A stretch of 64,000 bases of DNA from NCBI RefSeq assembly GCF_002179555.1, contig NZ_NHOU01000016.1, forward strand, positions 19,321 to 83,320. The letters are read 5' to 3'. Positions within the stretch are counted from its first letter, which is position 1; each line of letters begins with the position of its first letter. This stretch comes from Salinicola salarius (GTDB lineage Bacteria; Pseudomonadota; Gammaproteobacteria; Pseudomonadales; Halomonadaceae). The position numbers and the translations under genes are program-made. This document shows positions 29,504 through 38,065 of the stretch, in pieces. The notes beneath the pieces were generated by a model, which saw only the letters and a list, made by a program, of their open reading frames with translations, was not told where the DNA came from and ran no database searches.

Positions 29504-31159
29504 ATGAGCTACGCTACTGGCCTTTCCCGTCTACCGTTACGTAACGCCGCTTTCATTGCCAGCCTCTGCCTGCTGGCCGTTTCCCTCTTCGGGCTCGCCT
29601 CGTCCTCGAACTGGTGGTGGGGCGTCGCCATCTTCGGCGGCCTGTCATGGCTAGGATTTCACGACACCCGCCAGAAGCGCCGCACCGTCAGCCGCAACTA
29701 TCCCATTCTGGCGCACTGCCGCTATATCCTCGAGTCGATCGGACCCGAGATTCGCCAGTACTTCATCCAGTCCGATCTCGACGAGCGCCCGTTCTCCCGG
29801 GAACAGCGCGCCGTCGTCTATCAGCGTGCCAAGAACGAGAGCGACAAGAAGCCTTTCGGTTCCTTGATCGACATGTATGCGCCCGGCCACGAGTGGATCA
29901 ACCATTCGCTGCGACCGACCCATATCGACGACAGCGACTTCCGGGTCCGGATCGGCGGCAGCCTCTGCAGCCAGCCCTATTCCGCCAGTGTGTTCAATAT
30001 TTCGGCCATGAGCTTCGGCTCGTTGTCCGGCAACGCCATCGAATCGCTCAACGCCGGCGCTCGCAAAGGCGGGTTCTACCACGACACCGGCGAGGGCTCG
30101 ATCTCCCGCTATCATCGGATTCACGGTGGGGATCTGGTCTGGGAGATCGGCTCCGGCTACTTCGGTTGTCGCCACGACGACGGCAGCTTCAATGAAGAGC
30201 GTTTCGCCGCCAACGCGCGCGACGAACAGGTCAAGATGATCGAGATCAAGCTGTCGCAGGGCGCCAAGCCGGGCCATGGCGGCATCCTTCCCGCCGCCAA
30301 GGTCAGCGCCGAGATCGCCGAGGCGCGCGAGGTGCCCATGGGCGAGGACGTGGTCTCCCCCGCCGGCCACAGCGCTTTCTCCACGCCGCTGGAGTTGATG
30401 ACCTTCATCGGACGCCTGCGCGAGCTGTCCGGCGGCAAGCCCATCGGCTTCAAGCTGGCCATCGGCCACCCCTGGGAGTGGTTCGCAATGGTCAAGGCCA
30501 TGCGCGAAACCGGCCAACGCCCCGACTTCATCGTCGTCGACGGAGGCGAAGGCGGAACGGGCGCCGCGCCGCTGGAGTTCATCAACCGTCTGGGCGTGCC
30601 GCTGACCGAGGCGCTGATGCTGGTGCACAATACTCTGGTGGGTGCCGGACTGCGCGAGGAGATCAAGATCAGCGCCGCCGGCAAGATCACGTCCGGATTC
30701 AACATCGCCCGGACCCTGGCGCTGGGTGCCGACTGGTGCAACGCGGCACGCGGCTTCATGTTCTCGCTGGGCTGCATCCAGGCACTCAACTGCCACTCCG
30801 ACAAGTGCCCCAGCGGCGTGGCGACACAGGATCCCAAGCGCAGTCGCCACCTGGATGTCGCCGACAAGTCCGAGCGGGTCTACAACTTTCACCGCAATAC
30901 GCTCAAGGGCCTGGCCGAGATGCTCGCCGCCGCGGGTCTGCAACACCCCTCGGAACTCGGCCCGGAACATATCATTCGGCGCGTATCCGCCGACGAGATC
31001 CAGTCTTACGACAAGCTGTTCACCTTCCTGAAGCCGGACGAACTGCTTGATGGCAACAGCGAGCACACGGTGTTCAAGAACTATTGGGAAGAGGCCCGCT
31101 CGGACTCCTTCCTGCCACCCGCCCAGTTGGCCGAATTGCGGCTGACCAAGCTGCGCTGA
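29504..31159 (+). CDS. FMN-binding glutamate synthase-like protein
   Basis: A 551-residue protein with two N-terminal membrane helices (about 14-50) followed by a glutamate synthase FMN/Fe-S domain (GltB central domain family). Motifs include MSFGSLSGNAIESLN, GAKPGHGGILP, DGGEGGTGAAP and CHSDKCPSGVATQ. The amidotransferase and C-terminal structural domains of full GOGAT are absent, so it is not a complete glutamate synthase. Stand-alone members are widespread and their reaction is not established. The ATG at 29504 fits homologues better than the frame's earlier start. Confidence 0.88.
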   Translation: MSYATGLSRLPLRNAAFIASLCLLAVSLFGLASSSNWWWGVAIFGGLSWLGFHDTRQKRRTVSRNYPILAHCRYILESIGPEIRQYFIQSDLDERPFSREQRAVVYQRAKNESDKKPFGSLIDMYAPGHEWINHSLRPTHIDDSDFRVRIGGSLCSQPYSASVFNISAMSFGSLSGNAIESLNAGARKGGFYHDTGEGSISRYHRIHGGDLVWEIGSGYFGCRHDDGSFNEERFAANARDEQVKMIEIKLSQGAKPGHGGILPAAKVSAEIAEAREVPMGEDVVSPAGHSAFSTPLELMTFIGRLRELSGGKPIGFKLAIGHPWEWFAMVKAMRETGQRPDFIVVDGGEGGTGAAPLEFINRLGVPLTEALMLVHNTLVGAGLREEIKISAAGKITSGFNIARTLALGADWCNAARGFMFSLGCIQALNCHSDKCPSGVATQDPKRSRHLDVADKSERVYNFHRNTLKGLAEMLAAAGLQHPSELGPEHIIRRVSADEIQSYDKLFTFLKPDELLDGNSEHTVFKNYWEEARSDSFLPPAQLAELRLTKLR

Positions 31160-31168
31160 TCGCCACCG

Positions 31169-32113
31169 TCAGCCCTCGGCTTCGCCAAGGCCGGCGCTGG
31201 GTGCCGCCCAGCGACGGTCGCCGGTGAACAGGGTTTCGACCAGCACCGGCGTCGAGATCCGGCGAACGCTGGCATCGAGGGTCGCTCGCCACCGGTCCGC
31301 CTCCTCGATGGAGAGCGGGTGACCCTTGACGAGTACGACATGAACGGTGACATAGAGCATCCGGCCCGGCCGGACCATACGGATATAGATGGCATCGGTG
31401 GGCAACGCCGCCAGCGCTGCCGTGATCGCCGCGCGTACCGGGTCGACCACATCGGGCCGCGGCGAGCGGTTGAGCAGCTCCAGAATCGCATTCTTGGCAA
31501 CGCGGACGGGAACCCCCAGACAAAGCAGCACGACCGCGATCACCAGCCACGAGTCCACGTAGGGAACGACGGCATGCCAGCCTAGCGCTTGCACTACGGG
31601 GATCAGACAGAAAGCCAGTAGCACCGCGGCGGAGATCAGCGCGTTGACGCGCCAGTTGTCGATATCGGCTTCGAGCAACGGACTGCTGACATGACGACTG
31701 ACACGCCGCAGCACGAGGGCCGCCAGCGTGCAGGCTGCCGTTGCCAGACAGGCGTAGCCGATCGAGATGCCCGCCGCGATCGTGTTGCCGCCCGTCAGCA
31801 GTGCCGTGATCGAATTGAATAGCGCCAGCGCCGACACGCCCAGCATCAGCAAGCCCTTGCAGGCGTTGACCATCGACTCGAAGTAGCCGTACCCGAACGG
31901 ATAGGTATCGTCATCGGGGGCCACGACCAGCCGCCCTACGCGCAGTGTGAAGACGCCGACCACGGCATAGATGGCGTTGAAAAGCCCGTCGAGGAGGATC
32001 GCCTGGGAACCGGAAAGCACCGCAACCGTGAGCGCAAGCCCTCCAATGAGCGCGGCCATGACCGTCGAAAAGCGAAGCGCACCGCTCTCGGTAGTGGGCC
32101 ATCCCGTTTTCAT
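31169..32113 (-). CDS. Cation diffusion facilitator-family transporter, metal site apparently altered
   Basis: A 314-residue CDF-fold protein with six helices and a C-terminal cytoplasmic domain. The first site in YiiP is D-x3-D in helix 2 and H-x3-D in helix 5; here the corresponding stretches read DGLFN and NWRVN, so one Asp, the His and the second Asp look replaced by Asn. That makes zinc export doubtful. I used the ATG at 32113 (MKTGWPTTES) after AGAGGCG; a longer frame upstream lacks homology. Confidence 0.8.
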   Translation of the reverse strand: MKTGWPTTESGALRFSTVMAALIGGLALTVAVLSGSQAILLDGLFNAIYAVVGVFTLRVGRLVVAPDDDTYPFGYGYFESMVNACKGLLMLGVSALALFNSITALLTGGNTIAAGISIGYACLATAACTLAALVLRRVSRHVSSPLLEADIDNWRVNALISAAVLLAFCLIPVVQALGWHAVVPYVDSWLVIAVVLLCLGVPVRVAKNAILELLNRSPRPDVVDPVRAAITAALAALPTDAIYIRMVRPGRMLYVTVHVVLVKGHPLSIEEADRWRATLDASVRRISTPVLVETLFTGDRRWAAPSAGLGEAEG

Positions 32114-32257
32114 CGCGCCTCTACCCCTCGTCGTCCGAACGCTCTCGTCGTACCCCCATGCATCACCGCGGATTCGCAAATGCCGCAGTGGCTCTCGCGA
32201 TCTGTATAATGCGCCGTCAACGAATCCCATACTTTCGATGCAGGAGCTGCACGCTCT

Positions 32258-32419
32258 ATGGCTAATTACGCCTGGACCATCTCAATGCTCGCGATGACCA
32301 TCGCTTTCATCACCTTCTTCACTTTCAGCGCCACCCGGCGTCGCGCGCTACTGGTGACCGCACTGGCATCGGCCGCCATCGCCGTGGTCATGGCGCTGGT
32401 AGCGGGTCTGATGCAGTAA
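32258..32419 (+). CDS. Small two-helix membrane protein (53 residues)
   Basis: An ATG at 32258 opens a 53-codon frame ending in TAA at 32417-32419. The product has two hydrophobic helices (about 5-24 and 30-52) separated by SATRRRA, giving a likely N-out/C-out or N-in/C-in hairpin in the inner membrane. AGGAG lies 11 bases upstream and a perfect TATAAT (32205-32210) lies further up. I do not recognise a family. It is shorter than most automatic cut-offs. Confidence 0.55.
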   Translation: MANYAWTISMLAMTIAFITFFTFSATRRRALLVTALASAAIAVVMALVAGLMQ

Positions 32420-32504
32420 GGGACACAGCGGTCCGCGTCAGTCAGCGCCACGGATCGCGGCAGGATTGTGCCGCCCCCTCACGGGCCAGAGGGCGCAGAG
32501 CCGG

Positions 32505-32747
32505 CTAGTGGACCGTCGCCGGCGCTTCTTCGGCGGCATCTTCTTCATCGCCTTCCCACAGGTGGGTCCGCGTGATTGCATGATCGAGCATTTCGCGGGC
32601 CACGTCGAAGCGGCTGCGTCGCAGCAGCTCGACGGCCTCTTCGGAGAAGCGGATCGAGACGAGCGGTTCACCCGTTGCCTCTGCCGGTCGTAGCACCACT
32701 TCTCCATTGGCAAGTTCGACGATTTCCAGAATCGCGGTATCGGACAC
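32505..32747 (-). CDS. Conserved small protein of unknown function near topA
   Basis: An 80-residue acidic protein (ILEIVELANGEVVLRPAE, then VSIRFSEEAVELLRRS) ending in an Asp/Glu-rich tail. A similar small gene sits beside topA and a DUF6586 gene in Pseudomonas (from memory). The GTG at 32747 is preceded by GAGAGG; another GTG at 32765 would add six residues. No function is known. Confidence 0.75.
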   Translation of the reverse strand: MSDTAILEIVELANGEVVLRPAEATGEPLVSIRFSEEAVELLRRSRFDVAREMLDHAITRTHLWEGDEEDAAEEAPATVH

Positions 32748-32808
32748 GGCTACCTCTCTTGTCACTCTCTGTCATGGAGTGACGACTCGAATAAAAGGAC
32801 AGGAACAA

Positions 32809-32842
32809 TAAAAAACGACCAGAGCCTGGGCCCCGGTCGTTG
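32809..32842 (-). terminator. Rho-independent terminator after the topA-DUF6586 pair
   Basis: ACGACC (32815-32820) pairs with GGTCGT (32835-32840) with a GC-rich interior, and on the minus strand six T follow (32815-32810). It lies 40 bases after the DUF6586 stop. Confidence 0.7.
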
Positions 32843-32880
32843 TTGTCTTCGTTCAGGCTAACACGTTTACCCCGAGCCAG

Positions 32881-33339
32881 TCACCACTCGCTACTGCCTT
32901 CGCGCAGCGCCGGCAGCAGCGCCTTGAATTCACGATGGCACCAGCGCAGCGTATCGCCCAGCGATGGGGCGCCAGCGCTGGCAATCAGCCCGGCCCGTGC
33001 ATCGCGGCGGGCCACGCCGTCGGCGCCGTGCAGCGCCTGCAACCGCGCAAGCAAAATACCCAGCCAGCTTTCGGGATCACGGGACAAGGCCCGCAGTCGT
33101 TCGAGCTCGGCCACATTGACTCCCGTCGCCCGCAGCCACGCCTGCCAACCTTCGTGGGGCAGGTCGGTATGCTCGGTGACTTCTCGCAGTACGGAATCCA
33201 GTGCCAGCCCCAGTTGGCCCAGCGCGGCCTCCTCCAGCGCCATGCGGCGCGCTGTCGCGTGCTCGTCGTCGCCCGGCTCGATCGTCAGCAACAGTTCAGC
33301 CTGATAAAGCAGCTGATTGGTACGGGCCACCGAGGTCAT
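32881..33339 (-). CDS. DUF6586 family protein
   Basis: A 152-residue predicted cytoplasmic, mostly helical protein ([13 protein letters not shown] at the start, [14 protein letters not shown] at the end). This matches the DUF6586 protein next to topA in Pseudomonas. Function unknown. Its start overlaps the topA stop (ATGA), so it is translated with topA and may relate to it only by position. Confidence 0.83.
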   Translation of the reverse strand: MTSVARTNQLLYQAELLLTIEPGDDEHATARRMALEEAALGQLGLALDSVLREVTEHTDLPHEGWQAWLRATGVNVAELERLRALSRDPESWLGILLARLQALHGADGVARRDARAGLIASAGAPSLGDTLRWCHREFKALLPALREGSSEW

Positions 33340-35957
33340 TTGCGCTTGTCCTCCACCTGCCAGCGGCCATCTTCGTAGACGGCACGCCAGCCGGTTGCCT
33401 TGCCCTCTTCGTCGGTCATGACGAACTGGCTCTTGGTCTTGCGCGAGAAGCGGATCTGCGCCGGTCGACCGTCAGGATCCTCGCTCGGCGCTTCGAGCAG
33501 GAAATGGTACTTCTCGGGCAGAGCGTCGGCGTGCGCCTTCAGCTCCTTGACCAGCGGCGGGCGGGTTTCCCGGTTCTTGGGAAACTGACTGGCCGCCAGG
33601 AACAGGCCGCTGGCGCCGTCGCGCAGCACGTAGTGATCGTCGACCTTCTGGCAGGCCAGCTCCGGCATCGGAATCGGATCCATCTTGGGCGGCGCGACTT
33701 CGCCACTCTTCAACAACTTGCGAGTGTTGCCGCAACCCTCGTTGGTGCAGGCGAAATACTTGCCGAAGCGACCGCTCTTGAGCTGCATTTCGGAGCCGCA
33801 CTTGTCGCATTCGATCACGGGACCATCGTAGCCCTTGATCCGGAAACGCCCCTGCTCGATCTCGTAGTAGCCGTCGTCATCGTTGCTGATATAGAGCTTG
33901 CGGCCCTCGTCGATCAGGTAACTGTCCATCGCCGTGCCGGTGTTCGGGTTACGACGCTTGGCGCGCAGCGCTTCCGTCTCGGCGGCCTCGTCGGCATCCG
34001 CGGGGACGGCTTCCTCTCCCGGGATCAGATCGATGGTCGTCTTGCAGCGCTCCTTCGGCGGCAGGTTGTAGCCGGAACAGCCCAGGAACACGCCGGTCGA
34101 CGCGATGCGAATCTGCATCGGGCGGCCGCAGGTCGGGCACGCGATATCGGTCTCGATGGGCTCGTTGGGTCGCATGCCATCCTCGCCTTCGGCACGCTCG
34201 AGCTTCTGCTTGAAGTCGGCGTAGAAAGCATCGAGCAGCTTCTGCCACTGCTCGTGCCCCTCGGCGACCTCATCGAGTCGGTCTTCCATGCGGGCGGTGA
34301 AGCCATAGTCCAGCAGGTCGTTGAACGATTCCACCAGGCGATCGGTCACGATCTCGCCGAGCTTCTCGGCATAGAAACGCCGGTTGTCGAGCTTGGCGTA
34401 GCCTCGGTCCTGAATGGTGGAGATGATCGCCGCATAGGTCGACGGGCGGCCGATGCCGCGCTTCTCGAGCTCCTTGACCAGGCTTGCTTCGGTGTAGCGC
34501 GCCGGCGGCTTGGTGAAGTGCTGCTGCGGATCGATCTGCTCGACCTCGAGTGTCGCGCCCTCGCCGATATCCGGCAATTGCGCCTGCTCGTCCTTCTTGG
34601 CCACCGGCTTCATCACGCGGGTGTAGCCGTCGAACTTGAGCACCCGGCCACGAGCCTTGAGCTCGAATCCGGCCGTTTCGATGGTCAGCGTGGTGGCGAG
34701 ATATTCCGCCGGCACCATCTGGCAGGCGACGAACTGACGCCAGATCAGCTCGTACAGCCGCTGGGCGTCGCGCTCGACGGGCAGGTCATCGGCCCGCTGC
34801 TTGACGTTGGAAGGACGAATGGCCTCGTGCGCTTCCTGGGCGTTCTGCTTGCTCGAGTAGCGATTCGGCGCTTCCGGCAGGTAGCGGTCACCAAACTCCG
34901 ACTGGATGTAATCGCGCACGCCTGCGACTGCATCCTGGGAGAGGTTGGTGGAGTCGGTACGCATGTAGGTGATGTAGCCGCCCTCGTAGAGCCGCTGGGC
35001 CAGCGTCATCGTCTTCTTGACGGAGTAACCCAGTCGTCCGCTGGCAGCCTGCTGCAGCGTCGAAGTAATGAACGGCGCATTGGGCTTGGAGCTGGTCGGC
35101 TTGGTTTCGCGGCTGGTGATGTCGAGCATGTCCTGACGCAGCGGCGCGATGCGGTCGTGGGTCTCTTTCTCGGAGGTAGGACGGAAAGTCTCGCCGTTCT
35201 CGCGGACCACCTCGAAGCGGATCGGTTCACCATCGGCGGTGACGAGGTCGGCGTGAACGTCCCAGAACTCTTCCGGGTTGAATGCCCGAATAGCGCGCTC
35301 ACGATCGACGATCAGACGTACGGCTACCGATTGCACACGGCCAGCGGAGAGGCCACGAGCCACCTTGCTCCAGAGCAGTGGCGAGACCATGAAGCCCACG
35401 ACGCGATCCAGGAACCGGCGACTCTGCTGCGCCTCGACACGGGCAATGTTGAGTGTGCCGGGCTGCTTGAAGGCTTCCTGGATGGCATTCTTGGTGATCT
35501 CGTTGAACACCACGCGCTTGTAGCGCGAGTCGTCGCCGCCAATGGTCTCCTTCAGGTGCCAGGCGATCGCCTCTCCCTCACGGTCCAAATCGGTCGCGAG
35601 ATAGATCGTATCGCTCTTGTCGGCCAGCCTCTTGAGCTCATCGACCACCTTCTCCTTGCCCGGCAGGATCTCGTAATTGGCCCGCCAGCCATGTTCGGGG
35701 TCGATACCCATGCGCCGAACCAGTTGATCCCACTGCTTCTGCTTCTTGTACTCCGCCTTCTCTTCCGGCGACATCTTGCGGGTGATTGCCGCCTGCTTCG
35801 CGCGCTCCTTAGGATCGCTGGCCTGCTTGGAAGAACCACTGGTCGGCAGATCACGAATATGCCCGACGCTCGATTTCACCACGAAATCGTTGCCGAGATA
35901 CTTGTTAATGGTCTTGGCCTTGGCCGGCGACTCAACGATAACCAGTGACTTGCCCAT
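33336..35957 (-). CDS. topA: DNA topoisomerase I (type IA)
   Basis: Relaxes negative supercoils. The 873-residue product has the TOPRIM domain ([12 protein letters not shown]; the [11 protein letters not shown] acidic motif), the catalytic Tyr in [11 protein letters not shown], and C-terminal zinc ribbons: CPTCGRPM with a [12 protein letters not shown] partner, and CDKCGSEM with CTNEGC. The third repeat has lost its cysteine pairs. CAGGAG precedes the ATG at 35957. Confidence 0.98.
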   Translation of the reverse strand: MGKSLVIVESPAKAKTINKYLGNDFVVKSSVGHIRDLPTSGSSKQASDPKERAKQAAITRKMSPEEKAEYKKQKQWDQLVRRMGIDPEHGWRANYEILPGKEKVVDELKRLADKSDTIYLATDLDREGEAIAWHLKETIGGDDSRYKRVVFNEITKNAIQEAFKQPGTLNIARVEAQQSRRFLDRVVGFMVSPLLWSKVARGLSAGRVQSVAVRLIVDRERAIRAFNPEEFWDVHADLVTADGEPIRFEVVRENGETFRPTSEKETHDRIAPLRQDMLDITSRETKPTSSKPNAPFITSTLQQAASGRLGYSVKKTMTLAQRLYEGGYITYMRTDSTNLSQDAVAGVRDYIQSEFGDRYLPEAPNRYSSKQNAQEAHEAIRPSNVKQRADDLPVERDAQRLYELIWRQFVACQMVPAEYLATTLTIETAGFELKARGRVLKFDGYTRVMKPVAKKDEQAQLPDIGEGATLEVEQIDPQQHFTKPPARYTEASLVKELEKRGIGRPSTYAAIISTIQDRGYAKLDNRRFYAEKLGEIVTDRLVESFNDLLDYGFTARMEDRLDEVAEGHEQWQKLLDAFYADFKQKLERAEGEDGMRPNEPIETDIACPTCGRPMQIRIASTGVFLGCSGYNLPPKERCKTTIDLIPGEEAVPADADEAAETEALRAKRRNPNTGTAMDSYLIDEGRKLYISNDDDGYYEIEQGRFRIKGYDGPVIECDKCGSEMQLKSGRFGKYFACTNEGCGNTRKLLKSGEVAPPKMDPIPMPELACQKVDDHYVLRDGASGLFLAASQFPKNRETRPPLVKELKAHADALPEKYHFLLEAPSEDPDGRPAQIRFSRKTKSQFVMTDEEGKATGWRAVYEDGRWQVEDKRK

Positions 35958-36403
35958 AGCGCTCCTGCTTCTTTATATAGCGGTGGTCCCAGCCGGTGGC
36001 GTGCTCGACGGCAGGGAGTGGGGCCGACCGGAAAATCCGCCTACCCTACCCTAGCCTTTCTCATGGCGCCAGCCGTAGCTTGACTTTGCCCAACGTTGGC
36101 GGTGCCATGTCAATGGCCCTTCATCATGGGGCTAACGAGAAGAATTCCAAGTTACGCCGTCGTGTCGTCTTGGGCTTTTCGGGCCTTTCATCCATGTCGC
36201 GTCTGGCGCTTGCACGCTACACTCGAATCCGTAACGTCGTCGTCGCGAAAGGCTTTTATACTGCCAACGCCAACAGTCTCCGGGGCCTGTGGCGGTCTAT
36301 TCGCCATCCGATGCCGAGAAGCGGCCCCCCGTTGAAACGTCGGCCATACCTGCGAAGCGTTGTCTGTGGCACATTTATCCGGGATGGGGCAGTAACAGCG
36401 CTT
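35958..36403. other. Intergenic region between topA and pyk
   Basis: About 450 bases with no supportable gene. It must carry the divergent topA promoter (a minus-strand TATATA lies near 35980) and further upstream sequence for pyk; a TATACT at 36257-36262 could be an additional plus-strand -10 box. Short open frames here have no normal composition. Confidence 0.5.
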
Positions 36404-36432
36404 CGGACAAGACGGGCTCCTTGTTGTAAAAT
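36404..36432 (+). promoter_or_regulatory. Candidate sigma70 promoter for pyk
   Basis: CGGACA (36404-36409), a 17-base spacer and TAAAAT (36427-36432) form a plausible promoter 80 bases before the pyk ATG. Confidence 0.45.
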
Positions 36433-36439
36433 AACCACA
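36422..36439. promoter_or_regulatory. Inverted repeat over the pyk -10 box
   Basis: TGTTGT and ACCACA face each other across six bases and cover the TAAAAT. An operator here would repress transcription. The spacing TTGT-N9-ACA is the same as in the HexR-like site upstream of gap, but the inner bases match poorly. Confidence 0.3.
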
Positions 36440-36512
36440 TGTCACCGTTGCGACTCGATCCATGGCTTTTCAGCGCGGCGGGACGACTCATTCAGTTGCC
36501 AGGAGAATTTCC

Positions 36513-37976
36513 ATGCAGCACGCGTTTCACGGTCCGATTCGCCGCACCAAGATCGTCGCCACCCTGGGTCCTGCTACGGACCGCGAGGGAGTATTGGATG
36601 CCATTATCGAAGCCGGGGTCGACGTCGTTCGCTTGAACTTCTCCCACGGGAATCCGGAAGATCACCGCCGCCGACTCAAGGCCGTTCGCGAAGCGGCGGA
36701 TCGTCACGGCCGTGCGGTGGCAGCACTGGGCGATCTCCAGGGTCCCAAGATCCGCATCGCCCGCTTTGCTGCCGAAGGCGGCGTCAAACTCGAAAAAGGC
36801 CAGCCTTTCGTGCTGGACGTGTCGCTGGATCGCGATGCCGGCGACAGCGAACGCGTCGGTTGCGACTACAAGGAATTGGCCGACGACCTCGAGACTGGCG
36901 ACACCCTGTTGCTGGATGACGGTCGCCTGGTGCTCGAAGTCGACCGTATCGAAGGTGCGCAGATTTTCACCACGGTCAAGGTCGGCGGCAAGCTGACCAA
37001 CAACAAGGGCATCAACAAGCAGGGCGGCGGCCTTTCCGCTGCGGCGCTGACCGAGAAGGACAAGGAAGACCTCAAGACCGCGATCGATATCGGCGTCGAC
37101 TATCTGGCCGTATCGTTCCCGCGCAGTGGCGCCGACATGCAGTATGCGCGCGAGCTGCTGGGCGAAGCGGGTCAGGAGATCGGCCTGGTCGCCAAGATCG
37201 AGCGCGCCGAAGCCGTTGCCGACCCGGAAACGCTGGACGATATCATCCGTGCCTCGGAAGCGGTGATGGTCGCCCGCGGCGATCTCGGCGTCGAGATCGG
37301 CGATGCCCAGCTGATCGGCGTGCAGAAACGGATCATCGCCCGCGCCCGTACACTCAACAAGGTCGTCATCACCGCCACTCAGATGATGGAATCGATGATC
37401 GAGTCGCCGCTGCCGACCCGCGCGGAAGTCTTCGACGTCGCCAACGCGGTTCTGGATGGTACCGATGCGGTGATGCTCTCGGCAGAAACCGCCGCCGGCG
37501 ACTTCCCGGTCGAGACCATTCGCGCCATGAACCGGCTGTGCCTGGGCGCCGAGCGCGAGCGGGCGGCCCAGCAGTCCCAGCACCGCATCCATGAAGGTTT
37601 CAGCCGGATTGACGAAACGTTGGCGCTGTCTGCCATGTATGCGGCCAACCACCTTTCCGGCGTGGTCGCCATCGCCTGTTTGACCGCGTCGGGCTACACG
37701 CCGCTGATCGCCTCGCGCATCCGCTCCGGCCTGCCGATCGTCGCGCTGGCCGAGACACCGCTGGTCCAGCGTCGCATGGCGCTCTATCGTGGCGTCGTCT
37801 CGCTGGTCTTCGATAGCTCCCGCTTCCCGCTGACCGAGATCAACAGCGGTGCGATCAAGGAGCTGGTCAGCCTCGGGCTCGCCAGCAAGGGCGATCTCGT
37901 CATCCTGACCCGCGGCGATCACATGAACGCTCATGGCGGCACCAATACCATGAAGATCATTCAGGTCGAGGAGTGA
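36513..37976 (+). CDS. pyk: Pyruvate kinase
   Basis: Transfers phosphate from phosphoenolpyruvate to ADP. The 487-residue product has TKIVATLGPATD at the start, NFSHGNPEDH, the catalytic Lys in AKIERAEA, metal ligands in MVARGDLGVEIG and TATQMMESMI. I chose the ATG at 36513 because AGGAGA lies 6 bases upstream. It lies convergent with the pyruvate carboxylase genes, sharing a bidirectional terminator, so both enzymes of the pyruvate node are neighbours. Confidence 0.97.
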   Translation: MQHAFHGPIRRTKIVATLGPATDREGVLDAIIEAGVDVVRLNFSHGNPEDHRRRLKAVREAADRHGRAVAALGDLQGPKIRIARFAAEGGVKLEKGQPFVLDVSLDRDAGDSERVGCDYKELADDLETGDTLLLDDGRLVLEVDRIEGAQIFTTVKVGGKLTNNKGINKQGGGLSAAALTEKDKEDLKTAIDIGVDYLAVSFPRSGADMQYARELLGEAGQEIGLVAKIERAEAVADPETLDDIIRASEAVMVARGDLGVEIGDAQLIGVQKRIIARARTLNKVVITATQMMESMIESPLPTRAEVFDVANAVLDGTDAVMLSAETAAGDFPVETIRAMNRLCLGAERERAAQQSQHRIHEGFSRIDETLALSAMYAANHLSGVVAIACLTASGYTPLIASRIRSGLPIVALAETPLVQRRMALYRGVVSLVFDSSRFPLTEINSGAIKELVSLGLASKGDLVILTRGDHMNAHGGTNTMKIIQVEE

Positions 37977-38001
37977 TCGAGAGCCTCCGTTCGCACGGGA
38001 T

Positions 38002-38036
38002 GAAAAAAAGCGGAGCCACGGCTCCGCTTTTTTTAT
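38002..38036. terminator. Bidirectional Rho-independent terminator between pyk and pycB
   Basis: AGCGGAGCC (38009-38017) and GGCTCCGCT (38020-38028) form a perfect 9-bp stem with a 2-base centre, flanked by seven A on the left and seven T on the right, so it works in both directions for these convergent genes. Confidence 0.92.
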
Positions 38037-38065
38037 TGCCTTCATCGAGGGAGTGCATCATGCGC

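Noticed and set aside
33201..35948. Long open frame (915 codons) on the plus strand opposite topA
   Set aside because: It mirrors topA, has low-complexity His/Arg/Leu-rich content and no family motif; it is a high-GC antisense shadow.
36421..36434. TTGTTGTAAAATAA as a Ter-like sequence
   Set aside because: It resembles the E. coli Ter core only in part and sits exactly on the pyk -10 box, which explains it better.
36492..38045. 517-codon minus-strand frame opposite pyk
   Set aside because: Antisense shadow of pyruvate kinase; it would also run through the bidirectional terminator.
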